A DNA stretch of 64,000 nucleotides from Solibacillus silvestris (GTDB lineage Bacteria > Bacillota > Bacilli > Bacillales_A > Planococcaceae), in NCBI GenBank assembly GCA_001586195.1, contig CP014609.1, positions 966,001 through 1,030,000 of the forward strand, read 5' to 3'. The position numbers and the translations under genes were made by a program. Positions 35,341 to 44,172 of the stretch are shown here, piece after piece. Every line of letters begins with the position of its first letter. Within the stretch, counting starts at the first letter, position 1. A model generated the notes under the pieces. It saw only the letters and a program-made list of their open reading frames with translations, was not told the DNA's origin and did not search any database.

Positions 35341-35366
35341 TGTAACTTTTTTGTTTCGAAAACGAC
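35341..35366 (+). promoter_or_regulatory. SigX-type ECF promoter of sigX-rsiX
   Basis: TGTAAC (35341-35346), a 16-bp spacer and CGAC (35363-35366) match the known SigX consensus (GTAAC, CGAC). It lies just ahead of sigX, so it is probably autoregulatory. Confidence 0.7.
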
Positions 35367-35392
35367 AAATTACGTGAATGGAGGTGGGATGG

Positions 35393-35926
35393 GTGCAGCA
35401 ATCCATTTTCCATCGATTATACGATACGTATCATCAGGATGTTTTTAATTTTTTGTTCTACTTAGTAAAAGACCGTACCACAGCTGAGGATCTTGCCCAT
35501 GAAGTGTATGTTCGTGTATTAAAATCATACGACCGTTTCGAAGGGAAAAGCTCTGAAAAAACCTGGCTGTTTTCAATAGCAAAAAATGTAGCGATCGATT
35601 ATTTCAGAAAAAAACAAGTACGTGATAAGCATGCATTTACAGCATTTGATTGGGAGACAGAGCAACTCGTAAGCCCAATCCCTTCACCTGAACAATTTAC
35701 CGAATTAAATGATCAGCTCCATCAATTATTGGTTGCATTGGAAGAATGTTCAGGAGATCAGAAAATGGTTATTATTATGCGATTTATTCAAGAACTGTCC
35801 ATCCAGGAAACAGCTGAAATTTTAGGGTGGACGCCCGGCAAAGTTAAAACGACACAGCACCGTGCTTTAAAGAATCTACGGCTGCTATTGTTAGCGCAAG
35901 AAGGAAGGGAGGCGAATCCATTATGA
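35393..35926 (+). CDS. sigX: ECF sigma factor SigX
   Basis: A 177-residue ECF sigma factor. Region 2 includes DVFNFLFYLVKDRTTAEDLAHEVYVRVL and TWLFSIAKNVAIDYFRKK; region 4 includes QELSIQETAEILGWTPGKVKTTQHRA. Its place behind resE with a long anti-sigma gene behind it matches B. subtilis sigX-rsiX, which governs cell-surface charge and cationic peptide resistance. Start GTG at 35393 after GGAGGTG. It overlaps rsiX by 4 bp. Confidence 0.9.
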   Translation: MQQSIFHRLYDTYHQDVFNFLFYLVKDRTTAEDLAHEVYVRVLKSYDRFEGKSSEKTWLFSIAKNVAIDYFRKKQVRDKHAFTAFDWETEQLVSPIPSPEQFTELNDQLHQLLVALEECSGDQKMVIIMRFIQELSIQETAEILGWTPGKVKTTQHRALKNLRLLLLAQEGREANPL

Positions 35927-37146
35927 AAAAGGAGCATTGGGATGAAAAAGAGATTGAACTTTTTCTGAAAAAAGCACCGAAAGTAACCGATCATCGTTCA
36001 AAAGATGAGGTATTTAATCGATTAAAGGATGATGGAGCATTTAATGAAGATCCGCCTCATATACAGCAAAACAATCAAAAAGGAATCCGTTGGGCACCGT
36101 TATTCGTTTCGATTGCATCAATATTTATTATTGTTTTAATCAGCGCACAATTTATAGGGAATAATGAGTCCGTCACAATGCAAAATGAAACATTTGACAT
36201 TCAGACTCCAGAAACGGAAGAAAATATGACGATGAGTGCAAAAGAAGATGCGTCTACACAAAATGAGCGCTCCATGATTAATAGTTTTACGACGGAAGCT
36301 CAACCGGAGCAAACGTTAGTTTATGAAAATGAGCTCGCCGACAACACATTATTTGAAATTGGTCTTGCAGGGGATGATGCAGAAAGCGTACCAGTGAGCA
36401 TATTAATTCCAAATGAAGTTGTTGCTGAAAAAACAGGTACAGAAAATCCGTCAAAGCTGGAACTTTATAATACATTCAGTCCGTTGCTTGATGAACAGTC
36501 GCTCGGATTTAATGAATATCATCCTTACAAGGGTGAATTGCGAGAAGAAGGGAACACGCTAGTTCACATATTGCCGGAGGGTCACCAATACGATGCAGGA
36601 ACAGCTTCCTTATCGAATTATCTTGGTTCACTTGTCGATACTTTCAGTGATGCATATACGGAAGTGCAAATAGAAAATATCTCCGGAAAACCAATTTACT
36701 TCGATCATATTGGCGATGTAAATGAGCCGTTTCTATTAAATGATGAGAACGCTCAATATAATTATTTTATGTATCAGATGCGCAATGGGGCGGTATATTT
36801 AAGTCCGAATTTCCGAATGAGCTTTACAAATGTCGAAGAAGCAATCAAAAATATGACGGTGGAAGCGAACGATATATATAGAACGGTTATATTGCCAGGT
36901 GTATATTTAAAAGTTGAAGACGCTGAATCAGTCGTTACGATTACATTTGAAGAGCCTTTAAACTTGGAGAATTACGAGCCTGCACAAGCAATGCGAATGA
37001 TTGAAGGGTTAATAATGACAGCGGCAAGTTTTGATAAACAAGTCAAATTCGAAAATATTGTACAGGAACAATGGGGCGGTTTTGATTTCACAAAACCAGT
37101 GGAGAAGCCGATTGCTGCAAATCGTATCCATTATGAATTTCAATAA
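35923..37146 (+). CDS. rsiX: Anti-sigma factor RsiX
   Basis: A 407-residue single-pass membrane protein with a short cytoplasmic N-terminal domain that should bind SigX (about 1-57), one helix (about 58-78, SIASIFIIVLIS) and a long extracytoplasmic part. The topology and length fit RsiX. It is translationally coupled to sigX. The extracytoplasmic part has no motif I can name. A terminator follows the stop. Confidence 0.85.
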   Translation: MKKEHWDEKEIELFLKKAPKVTDHRSKDEVFNRLKDDGAFNEDPPHIQQNNQKGIRWAPLFVSIASIFIIVLISAQFIGNNESVTMQNETFDIQTPETEENMTMSAKEDASTQNERSMINSFTTEAQPEQTLVYENELADNTLFEIGLAGDDAESVPVSILIPNEVVAEKTGTENPSKLELYNTFSPLLDEQSLGFNEYHPYKGELREEGNTLVHILPEGHQYDAGTASLSNYLGSLVDTFSDAYTEVQIENISGKPIYFDHIGDVNEPFLLNDENAQYNYFMYQMRNGAVYLSPNFRMSFTNVEEAIKNMTVEANDIYRTVILPGVYLKVEDAESVVTITFEEPLNLENYEPAQAMRMIEGLIMTAASFDKQVKFENIVQEQWGGFDFTKPVEKPIAANRIHYEFQ

Positions 37147-37163
37147 TCCAAATTAATTTACTA

Positions 37164-37201
37164 GGAATTGTAAGCAATGGGCTTTACAATTCCTTTTTTT
37201 T
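37164..37201 (+). terminator. Terminator after rsiX
   Basis: GGAATTGTAA pairs with TTTACAATTCC, followed by T8. Confidence 0.85.
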
Positions 37202-37254
37202 ATATATAATAAGAATTGTAGCAAGGTAATTGTTACATAATTTCATATTGATTC

Positions 37255-37420
37255 ATCTTCGGGGCAGGGTGTAACTCCCGACCGGCGGTAATAAAAGTGA
37301 TAATCTCTGACCATTTACTTGGAGGAAGTTATGTTAAACTTTTCGAGCCCGCGAGCCACTTTTGTGTGCAGGATTTGGTGCGATTCCAAAGCCGACAGTA
37401 TAGTCTGGATGGGAGAAGGT
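37255..37420 (+). ncRNA. FMN riboswitch (RFN element) aptamer
   Basis: Conserved blocks stand in order: GGGGCAGGGTG, CTCCCGACCGGCGGT, AGCCCGCGAGCC, GATTTGGTGCGATTCC, AAAGCCGACAGTATAGTCTG and GATGGGAGAAGG. Closing stem P1 is ATCTTC with GAAGGT. The variable arm after GGCGGT is long (about 60 nt). In the apo form the 3' part GGGAGAA could instead pair with TTCTCCC at 37567-37573, which overlaps the terminator stem, so FMN binding should turn transcription of ribU off. Confidence 0.96.
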
Positions 37421-37570
37421 GAAGGTACGGTCGTCATTTTTTGAAAATGCCGTGCTTTGCAGTACTTATTTTCAAGTTCCTTATTTGTTGCGGAATATTT
37501 TTTCGTATACAAAAATCAGGAATTGCTGCAAATGCACTGATAGACCCTTTATTTAAGTGTGCCTATTTCT

Positions 37571-37604
37571 CCCTTATGCTCTATTTGAGTATAAGGGTTT
37601 TTTC
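37571..37604 (+). terminator. Riboswitch-controlled terminator before ribU
   Basis: CCCTTAT-g-CTC pairs with GAG-t-ATAAGGG, followed by T6. About 150 nt separate it from the aptamer end. Confidence 0.88.
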
Positions 37605-37667
37605 ATGAAATGATTTGATACGTCCTTTCTTCTTGCGAGATGGAATCAGCAAAGAGGAGAGATTTAT

Positions 37668-38243
37668 ATGCAAAAAAGAAGTTTAAAGTTACGATCATTC
37701 GTAACAATCGCAATGCTGAGTGGAGTTTCATTTGTTCTAATGTTGTTAAACTTCCCACTACCATGGTTCCCAGTGTTTTTACAAATTGATTTCAGTGATG
37801 TGCCAGCATTGATTGCGGCAATTACAATGGGTCCTGTTGCGGGTATTCTAGTTGAACTTGTCAAAAATGTGCTTGACTGGATTTACACAGGGGCTCCTGA
37901 AGGGATTCCGGTAGGTCATATGGCAAACTTTGCTACAGGTGTATTATTCATTTTACCAGCTTACTATATTTATAAAAAATTCCCTTCTGCAAAAGGGTTA
38001 ATGACAGGCTTAGTGGTTTCTACGGTTGTTATGTCACTAGGAATGGCAGCATTAAATTATGTGGCGTTCTTACCGCTGTATACGTACTTACTAGGCTTCG
38101 AATATAATATGTACGAAACAATCGTACTGGGTATTTTACCATTTAATATTGTTAAAGGAATTATAATGATTGTTGTCGTGACGATGCTTTACCGTACAAT
38201 GCGTGTATGGATTGAAAATCAGCGCCGACAATATTTGGCTTAA
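37668..38243 (+). CDS. ribU: Riboflavin ECF transporter S component RibU
   Basis: A 191-residue membrane protein with six helices typical of ECF S components. The N-terminal helix contains LSGVSFVLMLLNFPLP, followed by LQIDFSDVPALIAAITMGPVAG, a RibU-specific stretch near the ligand site. It captures riboflavin and works with the EcfA/A'/T module encoded elsewhere. The FMN riboswitch in the leader confirms the vitamin. AGAGGAGAG precedes the ATG. Confidence 0.95.
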   Translation: MQKRSLKLRSFVTIAMLSGVSFVLMLLNFPLPWFPVFLQIDFSDVPALIAAITMGPVAGILVELVKNVLDWIYTGAPEGIPVGHMANFATGVLFILPAYYIYKKFPSAKGLMTGLVVSTVVMSLGMAALNYVAFLPLYTYLLGFEYNMYETIVLGILPFNIVKGIIMIVVVTMLYRTMRVWIENQRRQYLA

Positions 38244-38259
38244 TTAAATAATAAAATTT

Positions 38260-38306
38260 GGAGCGATGTCGTAAAAGTGTTAACTTTATGACACCGCTCC
38301 TTTTAT
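38260..38306 (+). terminator. Terminator after ribU
   Basis: GGAGCG-a-TGTC with inner TAAA pairs with TTTA-GACA-c-CGCTCC, followed by TTTTATAT. Confidence 0.75.
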
Positions 38307-38420
38307 ATTTACTATTACTATTGTCATTCTGTTATAGGGCTGATATGATATTGTACATTGTTAAGAAAATTAGGACGTTTCATTAAAACACCATGAAATG
38401 ACATCTTGGGAGAGAATATG

Positions 38421-39773
38421 ATGGACAAAAAAATACCATTTTCAACCTATGCAGTAATTGGAACGATGCTGTTTGGTATGTTTTTTGGAGCGGGAAATTT
38501 AATATTTCCGATTCAAATGGGGCAATTGGCAGGAACGAATTATTGGTTTGCGCTAATTGGCTTTTTAGTTACGGCGATTGGTTTGCCGTTTTTAGGAATT
38601 CTGGCAATCGGATTGTCGGGAAGTAATGGATTGCGTGATTTGGCAAGTAAAGTACATCCGGTATTTGGATTGTTTTTTGCGTTGGCTTTATATTTAACGA
38701 TCGGACCGTTTTTTGCAATTCCACGTACAGCAACCGTACCGTTTGTCGTTGGATTTGAACCGTTTATCGATCCTTCGCAGGCAACATTGTGGCTAGCGGT
38801 ATTCAGTTTTATTTTCTTCGCGATAGTTTTTTACTTTTCGTTAAATCCGGCGAAAATAATGGACATTATCGGAAAATACTTAACGCCAGCCTTTTTAATC
38901 TTTTTATTTGTATTAATCGGAATTAGTCTATTTTCTCCGATGGGGAAATTTGTTGAGCCTGCTGGGGTTTATATTAACGAGGCGTTTATGACAGGATTTA
39001 AAGAAGGGTATAATACGATGGATGCACTTGCTTCACTTGCGTTCGGTATTGTAGTCATCCATGCGATTAAACGGACAGGTATTACAGATAAAAAAGAAAT
39101 TGCAAAAGCTACTTGGAAATCGGGTATTTTTGCAATGGCATTAATGATGCTAATATACGGTCTGATTGCTTACATGGGAGCATCAAGTGTAACCGCAATT
39201 GGTACATTTGAAAATGGCGGGCAAATTTTTGCGGCTGTTGCTGATCGTTACTTCGGCTCATACGGTGCGATTTTGTTGGCAATTATTATTGTACTTGCAT
39301 GCTTGAAAACGAGTATTGGGCTCATTACTTCATGCAGTGAGTTTTTCCATGAAGTGTTTCCGAAAATCAGCTATAAAACATTTGTAGTGATGCTATGTGC
39401 TGTTTCTTTTATCATTGCGAACTTTGGGTTAACGAATATTATTACATATGCGATTCCGGTGTTGATGTTCCTTTACCCGCTGGCAATTGTGTTAATAATC
39501 CTGGCACTTTTAGGACCGTTGTTTCACTATAAAAAACCTGTATTTACCGGTGCGATTGTGCTGGTATTCTTTATTAGTATAATTGATGGATACAATGCAT
39601 TGATCGGTAGTGTACCGGCATTTGAAGTAAGTTTGTTGTCCTCTATTTCAACAATCTATGCGGACTACTTGCCGCTTTATTCAATTGGCTTAGGATGGAT
39701 TGTACCGGCTGTAGTTGGGGCGGTTATCGGATTATGTATTCCGAATCGCAGCGGTGAAGTAAATACGAATTAA
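38421..39773 (+). CDS. brnQ: Branched-chain amino acid transporter BrnQ
   Basis: A 450-residue LIVCS-family sodium-coupled carrier with about 12 helices. Typical motifs are FFGAGNLIFPIQMGQLAG near the N-terminus and FYFSLNPAKIMDIIGKYLTP, plus ACLKTSIGLITSCSEFF in the middle. It takes up leucine, isoleucine and valine. The ATG at 38421 is six bases after GGGAGAG; an ATG one codon earlier is also possible. It is monocistronic, with a convergent neighbour sharing a bidirectional terminator. Confidence 0.92.
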   Translation: MDKKIPFSTYAVIGTMLFGMFFGAGNLIFPIQMGQLAGTNYWFALIGFLVTAIGLPFLGILAIGLSGSNGLRDLASKVHPVFGLFFALALYLTIGPFFAIPRTATVPFVVGFEPFIDPSQATLWLAVFSFIFFAIVFYFSLNPAKIMDIIGKYLTPAFLIFLFVLIGISLFSPMGKFVEPAGVYINEAFMTGFKEGYNTMDALASLAFGIVVIHAIKRTGITDKKEIAKATWKSGIFAMALMMLIYGLIAYMGASSVTAIGTFENGGQIFAAVADRYFGSYGAILLAIIIVLACLKTSIGLITSCSEFFHEVFPKISYKTFVVMLCAVSFIIANFGLTNIITYAIPVLMFLYPLAIVLIILALLGPLFHYKKPVFTGAIVLVFFISIIDGYNALIGSVPAFEVSLLSSISTIYADYLPLYSIGLGWIVPAVVGAVIGLCIPNRSGEVNTN

Positions 39774-39822
39774 AAAATGGGTGTGTAAGAGGAAAAATTT
39801 CCTTTTACACACCCATTTTCTG
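39772..39822. terminator. Bidirectional terminator between brnQ and yitT-family gene
   Basis: A perfect 15-bp stem, 39774-39788 with 39805-39819, lies between two convergent stops. Confidence 0.85.
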
Positions 39823-39824
39823 TT

Positions 39825-40682
39825 TTAGTGGATATTTTGCTTTTTGAAGTTTCCGCCTTTAACTTCGACTACTTCATACACCGTCACAAAGGCATTCGGA
39901 TCGATTTCACGAATGATTCCTTTTATTTTGCTTTCCTCCATTCGGTTAATTACACAAGTGATTTCTTGGAACTCCTGATGCGAGTAAGCACCGTATACCG
40001 TATTGAATGTGGCGCTTCGTCCTAAGCGGTCCCGGATCGTTTCGACCATTTTAAGAGGCTCTTTCGTAATGATTTTATATGTTTTAGAACCACTTAGTCC
40101 TTCTTCAACGATTATGATAACTTTTGATGCGATATAATAGGCAATCGCTGATAACAAAGCACCTTTAAAGCCGAATACAAATGAGACGACGATGAAAACG
40201 AAAAAGTTTAAAAATAGAATGAGATCACTTGTACTGAAAGGCAGTTTTCTTGAAAGTAACACGGCAAGCATGTCTATCCCGTCAAGGGCACCACCATTAC
40301 GAAGTGCTAATCCCATACCGACACCTAAAATGATTCCTCCTACAACTGTAATGAGCAATGCATCTCCAGTAATGATTGTCGGTACATGGTGCATGAGTGA
40401 AGTACCAATCGCTAATGATGCAATCCCGATAACAGAATTGATAGCAAAGGTTTTTCCGATTTGTTTATATCCTAAATAAATAAACGGGATGTTTAGTAAG
40501 GCGATCAGCAGGCCTAATGATATTGGCGTTAGCTGGGAAATAACGATACTAATCCCCGTAATTCCGCCATCCGATACGTTATTTGGTATTAATACTGCTT
40601 CTAATCCATAAGCGGCGATTAAACCGCCAATAATAACAATGATTTTTTGTCCGATTGACTTTGCGATGTCTTGCTTCGACAT
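39825..40682 (-). CDS. YitT-family membrane protein (DUF161 + DUF2179)
   Basis: A 285-residue protein with five to six helices in the first 200 residues (IIVIIGGLIAAYGLEAVLIP; NGGALDGIDMLAVLLSRK) and a soluble C-terminal DUF2179 domain (EEGLSGSKTYKIITKEP; FQEITCVINRMEESKIKGII). The function of the family is not established. The ATG is 6 bases after GAGGGGG; a longer in-frame TTG start overlaps that site. It is transcribed toward brnQ. Confidence 0.88.
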   Translation of the reverse strand: MSKQDIAKSIGQKIIVIIGGLIAAYGLEAVLIPNNVSDGGITGISIVISQLTPISLGLLIALLNIPFIYLGYKQIGKTFAINSVIGIASLAIGTSLMHHVPTIITGDALLITVVGGIILGVGMGLALRNGGALDGIDMLAVLLSRKLPFSTSDLILFLNFFVFIVVSFVFGFKGALLSAIAYYIASKVIIIVEEGLSGSKTYKIITKEPLKMVETIRDRLGRSATFNTVYGAYSHQEFQEITCVINRMEESKIKGIIREIDPNAFVTVYEVVEVKGGNFKKQNIH

Positions 40683-40909
40683 AAAATTCCCCCTCAATTT
40701 GCATGGTAATAATTATACATGAATTTCGGCCAGATGACTTTTCAACGAGTAAATTAACCAACTTTTTTGCAAAAAAAATAGCATCAATGTATATAGTAAT
40801 GAAATTTTACGTCACTTAATTACGGGATATGTACTGAAACGTAACATGGATTAAAAAACCATTTAAGGGAATGTTCGAATTATGCGATAAGATCGTTCTA
40901 AAAAACGTA

Positions 40910-40926
40910 TGTTAGTTTTTATAACA
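40910..40926. promoter_or_regulatory. GlnR operator upstream of glnRA
   Basis: TGTTA, 7 bases, TAACA is a perfect match to the GlnR/TnrA box TGTNA-N7-TNACA. A second copy with one mismatch (TGTAC-N7-TAACA) lies at 40830-40846, 80 bp upstream. A TTGACA follows at 40932-40937 with only a weak -10. Confidence 0.75.
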
Positions 40927-40988
40927 TTAAATTGACAAAGGATATTACATTGGTTTAAAGTAAATGGTAAGAAGAGGGAGGCGAGATA

Positions 40989-41384
40989 ATGAGTCGAGAG
41001 TTTCGAAGAGCTATGCCGTTACTGCCGATTAGCATGGTTATGCAATTGACGGAATTAACGGCCAGACAAATTCGCTATTATGAGGAACATGAACTAATCG
41101 TCCCTGCCAGATCAGAAGGGAATCGCCGGATGTTTTCTCTTGATGATATTGATGCATTGCTGGAAATAAGAGAGTTACTCGACCAGGGCATTAATATGGC
41201 GGGTGTCAAAAAGGTATTTGCAATGAGATCGAAAGAGTATGTAAAGAAACCTGACGTGGTACGCGTGACAGATACAGAATTGCGGACTATATTGCGTGAA
41301 GAAATGCTACAGGCACAGCGCATGCAAAAAACATCGCTACGTCAAGGCGATTTATCGCGTTTCTTTCAATATAAAACTGAGTAG
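40989..41384 (+). CDS. glnR: Nitrogen regulator GlnR (MerR family)
   Basis: A 131-residue MerR-type repressor with RRAMPLLPISMVMQLTELTAR, RQIRYYEEHELIVPAR and EGNRRMFSLDDIDALLEI. The C-terminal tail, bound by feedback-inhibited glutamine synthetase in relatives, ends RQGDLSRFFQ. GGGAGG precedes the ATG. It is the first gene of the glnRA operon and sits behind GlnR boxes, so it should repress itself when nitrogen is plentiful. Confidence 0.95.
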   Translation: MSREFRRAMPLLPISMVMQLTELTARQIRYYEEHELIVPARSEGNRRMFSLDDIDALLEIRELLDQGINMAGVKKVFAMRSKEYVKKPDVVRVTDTELRTILREEMLQAQRMQKTSLRQGDLSRFFQYKTE

Positions 41385-41412
41385 GACCAACTAAAAAGGA
41401 GAGTGTTGAAGT

Positions 41413-42771
41413 ATGGCAAATGTAATGGTGAATGGAACAAGCAAAGCAACGAAAGAAAGCATTAAGAAAATTGTAGCAGATAAAAATGTTAAATTTATTC
41501 GTCTGCAATTTACCGATATTTTAGGAACAATTAAAAACGTTGAAATTCCGGTAAGTCAGTTAGACAAAGCACTGGATAACAAAATGATGTTTGACGGTTC
41601 TTCAATTGAAGGCTTCGTACGCATCGAAGAATCTGACATGTATTTGCGCCCGGACCTAGATACATTTATGATTTTCCCATGGACTGCAGAAAAAGGGAAA
41701 GTAGCCCGACTAATTTGTGACATCGCACGTCCGGACGGCTCTCCTTTTGAAGGGGATCCTCGCTCTAATTTAAAAAGAATGTTAAAAGAAATGGAGGAAT
41801 TAGGTTTTACAAGCTTTAACTTAGGACCTGAACCAGAATTCTTCTTATTTAAATTAGATGAAAAAGGCAACCCGACATTAGAGTTGAACGATGATGGTGG
41901 CTACTTCGACTTGGCACCGACAGATTTAGGGGAAAACTGCCGCCGCGATATCGTATTGGAATTGGAGGAAATGGGCTTTGAAATTGAAGCATCGCACCAT
42001 GAAGTTGCTCCGGGTCAACACGAAATTGACTTCAAATATGCCAACGCGGTGGAAGCATGCGATAACATCCAAACATTCAAATTAGTAGTAAAAACAATTG
42101 CGCGTAAACATGGCTTACATGCGACATTTATGCCAAAACCATTATTCGGCGTGAACGGTTCAGGAATGCATTTCAACTTATCATTATTCCAAGGAAGCAA
42201 AAATGCATTTTGGGATGAAGGGGAAGACTTACAGTTATCAAAAACGGCAAAACATTTCTTAGCGGGTGTATTAAAGCATGTTCAAGGATTTACAGCGGTG
42301 ACGAATCCGACTGTCAACTCATACAAACGTTTAGTACCTGGCTACGAAGCACCTTGTTATGTGGCATGGTCACCAAAAAACCGTTCACCATTAGTACGTA
42401 TTCCGGAATCTCGCGGTCTATCAACTCGTATTGAATTACGCTCAGTTGACCCATCTGCAAACCCTTACTTAGCAATGGCTGTTATTTTGGCTGCAGGATT
42501 GGATGGCGTAAAAAATGAAATCGAGCCACCAGCACCGGTTGATCGTAACATTTATGTGATGAATGCTGAAGAGCGTGCAGCTTATGGTATTGCAAGTTTA
42601 CCAGGTTCATTGGATGCTGCATTAAGTACTTTAGCGAAAGATGAAGTAATCATCGATGCGTTAGGTGAACATATTTATGCAAACTTTAAAGAAGCAAAAG
42701 AAGTGGAGTTTGATATGTTCCGCACTACCGTTACACAGTGGGAACGTGACCAATATATGAAGATGTACTAA
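41413..42771 (+). CDS. glnA: Glutamine synthetase type I
   Basis: A 452-residue GSI-alpha enzyme that makes glutamine from glutamate, ammonia and ATP. Motifs include [35 protein letters not shown] and the ATP loop in [12 protein letters not shown]. The B. subtilis enzyme has 444 residues; this one has a slightly longer N-terminus. The last 50 bases plus the terminator form the left direct repeat of an integrative element. The gene stays intact because the element supplies a matching 3' end. Confidence 0.97.
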   Translation: MANVMVNGTSKATKESIKKIVADKNVKFIRLQFTDILGTIKNVEIPVSQLDKALDNKMMFDGSSIEGFVRIEESDMYLRPDLDTFMIFPWTAEKGKVARLICDIARPDGSPFEGDPRSNLKRMLKEMEELGFTSFNLGPEPEFFLFKLDEKGNPTLELNDDGGYFDLAPTDLGENCRRDIVLELEEMGFEIEASHHEVAPGQHEIDFKYANAVEACDNIQTFKLVVKTIARKHGLHATFMPKPLFGVNGSGMHFNLSLFQGSKNAFWDEGEDLQLSKTAKHFLAGVLKHVQGFTAVTNPTVNSYKRLVPGYEAPCYVAWSPKNRSPLVRIPESRGLSTRIELRSVDPSANPYLAMAVILAAGLDGVKNEIEPPAPVDRNIYVMNAEERAAYGIASLPGSLDAALSTLAKDEVIIDALGEHIYANFKEAKEVEFDMFRTTVTQWERDQYMKMY

Positions 42772-42809
42772 GAGGAAAGCGTTGGGGCTGCATGCTCCAA
42801 CGCGTTTTT
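42721..42809. repeat. attL-like direct repeat: glnA 3' end plus terminator
   Basis: An 89-bp stretch repeated at 48591-48679 (offset 5870) with four mismatches. It covers the last 17 codons of glnA, the stop and the terminator. Taken as the left boundary of the inserted element. Confidence 0.85.
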
Positions 42810-42812
42810 TAT
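42779..42812 (+). terminator. glnA terminator
   Basis: GCGTTGGGGC pairs with GCTCCAACGC, followed by a T run. The same hairpin recurs at 48649-48680, and with a shorter loop at 49221-49254. Confidence 0.88.
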
Positions 42813-42818
42813 TTTTAC

Positions 42819-42860
42819 TGTCCACAAGCTGATTTTTCCTTGTCCACATTTTGCCCACAA
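42819..42860. repeat. Left-end integrase arm-type repeats
   Basis: TGTCCACAA (42819-42827), TTGTCCACA (42840-42848) and TTGCCCACAA (42851-42860), all in the same orientation, just inside the left direct repeat. Confidence 0.6.
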
Positions 42861-42872
42861 ACTTTTTTATTG

Positions 42873-43200
42873 CTAAGCCATTGGACAAATTTCCTGTAAG
42901 TACATATCTCCAAAAGCAGGGCCTGCATGATCGCGAATTGCATTGCGGTATGTTTTGTAAGTATTGGGCTTCAATTTATCTTTTACATAATTCTCAAGCC
43001 ACATCTCTCCAAATACTTTAAAGAGCATTTTACCACCATGATGTTCGTTATTTTTTAATTCAACTTCTTTCTCCATGGCTGCTTTGCGAGCTTCTGGTTT
43101 CGAATGAAAGCCACTTTCCGAATACTCCGTCCACTCATCATTAAATCCTTTTACACGTATACGATAGGACCAATACTTGCCACGTTTGCTGAATGTGTAA
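42873..43200 (-). pseudogene. Integrase fragment (N-terminal part of a phage-type tyrosine recombinase)
   Basis: The frame encodes an AP2-like arm-binding domain ([20 protein letters not shown], then FHSKPEARKAA) and the start of the core-binding domain (LFKVFGEMWLENYVKDKLKP, then TYRNAIRDHAGPAFGDMYLQEI). It stops after about 108 recognisable residues, so the whole catalytic domain with the Arg-His-Arg-Tyr residues is missing. The frame stays open upstream to 43274 only across antisense of a dnaB fragment, which indicates a junction near 43200. It lies next to the left att-like repeat, as expected of an element integrase. Confidence 0.8.
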
Positions 43201-43380
43201 ATGGCACGTGAGTTTAATTGTCCTGTTGTCTGTCTGTCACAGTTGAATCGTAGCGTGGAGCAACGCCAGGACAAGCGCCCGGTAAAGAGTGATATTCGGG
43301 ATTCAGGAAATATCGAACAAGATGCCGATGTAATTGCCTTCCTATACTGTGATGATTACTACGACAAAGAAAATATATAA
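43201..43380 (+). pseudogene. DnaB replicative helicase fragment
   Basis: A 59-residue frame from ATG to TAA matches an internal C-terminal piece of Dna[21 protein letters not shown], then [20 protein letters not shown] and [18 protein letters not shown]. The Walker region and everything upstream are absent, and the family continues beyond this point for about 60 more residues. It abuts the integrase fragment in the opposite orientation, so both were cut by deletion. The LNRSVEQ form resembles phage helicases, but a chromosomal origin is not excluded. Confidence 0.8.
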
Positions 43381-43435
43381 AAATGGTTTCTGGTTGATAA
43401 ATTAAAGCATAAAAATTTAGTTGTTTATAATTTCT

Positions 43436-43918
43436 TTATGCCAAGCTGTTTTGAGTTGGCTTTATATATTTAATGAATATAAAACGCACAATTGGCCCCA
43501 TGACAATGATTTGTAAAGGTAATGCCACAATGAAGTTTTTCCCAAACACTGAAAGGTATTCTATCAAAATTGAGTTAGAAGAATAACCGTCATGGAAATA
43601 AGTTGCAACTAAACCGTAGATTGACATGAAAAACGCCATACCTATAACCATACATGTTGAAATGGTTAGGACTTTATACAACGTTTTTGTTGTATTCGCT
43701 GTTAGCTTCAAAGCAATTTTCTTAGCATGAGGTCCTACCAGGTATAGGTCAAGCACTAATGCAATGAAAAACCCAATTAAAAAATCAGATATCCCTTGCA
43801 GGAAAGTAATACTTCCAAACATGTCATTAAGGTACAAATTATATAAGGTCATGAAAAATACCATTCCAAAACACATTATTAAACCAAAATAGAGACTTTC
43901 TTTTCTAGTAGTTGGCAT
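43436..43918 (-). CDS. DUF2798 family membrane protein
   Basis: A 160-residue protein of four helices arranged as two similar halves: ESLYFGLIMCFGMVFFMTLYN with GISDFLIGFFIALVLDLYLVGP, then LTISTCMVIGMAFFMSIYG with IVALPLQIIVMGPIVRFIF. This internal duplication is the DUF2798 pattern; function unknown. The ATG follows AAGGAAGGAG. It is cargo of the glnA element and oriented opposite to the next gene. Confidence 0.8.
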   Translation of the reverse strand: MPTTRKESLYFGLIMCFGMVFFMTLYNLYLNDMFGSITFLQGISDFLIGFFIALVLDLYLVGPHAKKIALKLTANTTKTLYKVLTISTCMVIGMAFFMSIYGLVATYFHDGYSSNSILIEYLSVFGKNFIVALPLQIIVMGPIVRFIFIKYIKPTQNSLA

Positions 43919-44172
43919 AGTCAACACTCCTTCCTTTTACTTGAGTTAGTATATAGTTTTGATAAATTCTCCGTAAGTGACAATTTTGTGACGGTTTTAT
44001 GTACAACGAGATTGTTTATTTACTGAACATTATGAGAATTTTGTTGAGTAAATAGCCATAAAAAAGACTCAAGCCACAGCTCAAGTCAGCCATTTCTTGT
44101 TAAAACTTGATTTAATCATTTAGTATTGTTACCCTGTTCAATAGAATATCTAATAAGATAGGATTTGTATTT

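Noticed and set aside
43201-43274. Upstream extension of the integrase frame as true N-terminus
   Set aside because: This part is exactly antisense to a recognisable dnaB fragment, so it is an accidental open stretch created at the junction.
44060-44095. Leftward terminator-like hairpin before the CDF gene
   Set aside because: It pairs only with several G-T wobbles and no leftward gene lies upstream of it, so it was not listed as a terminator.
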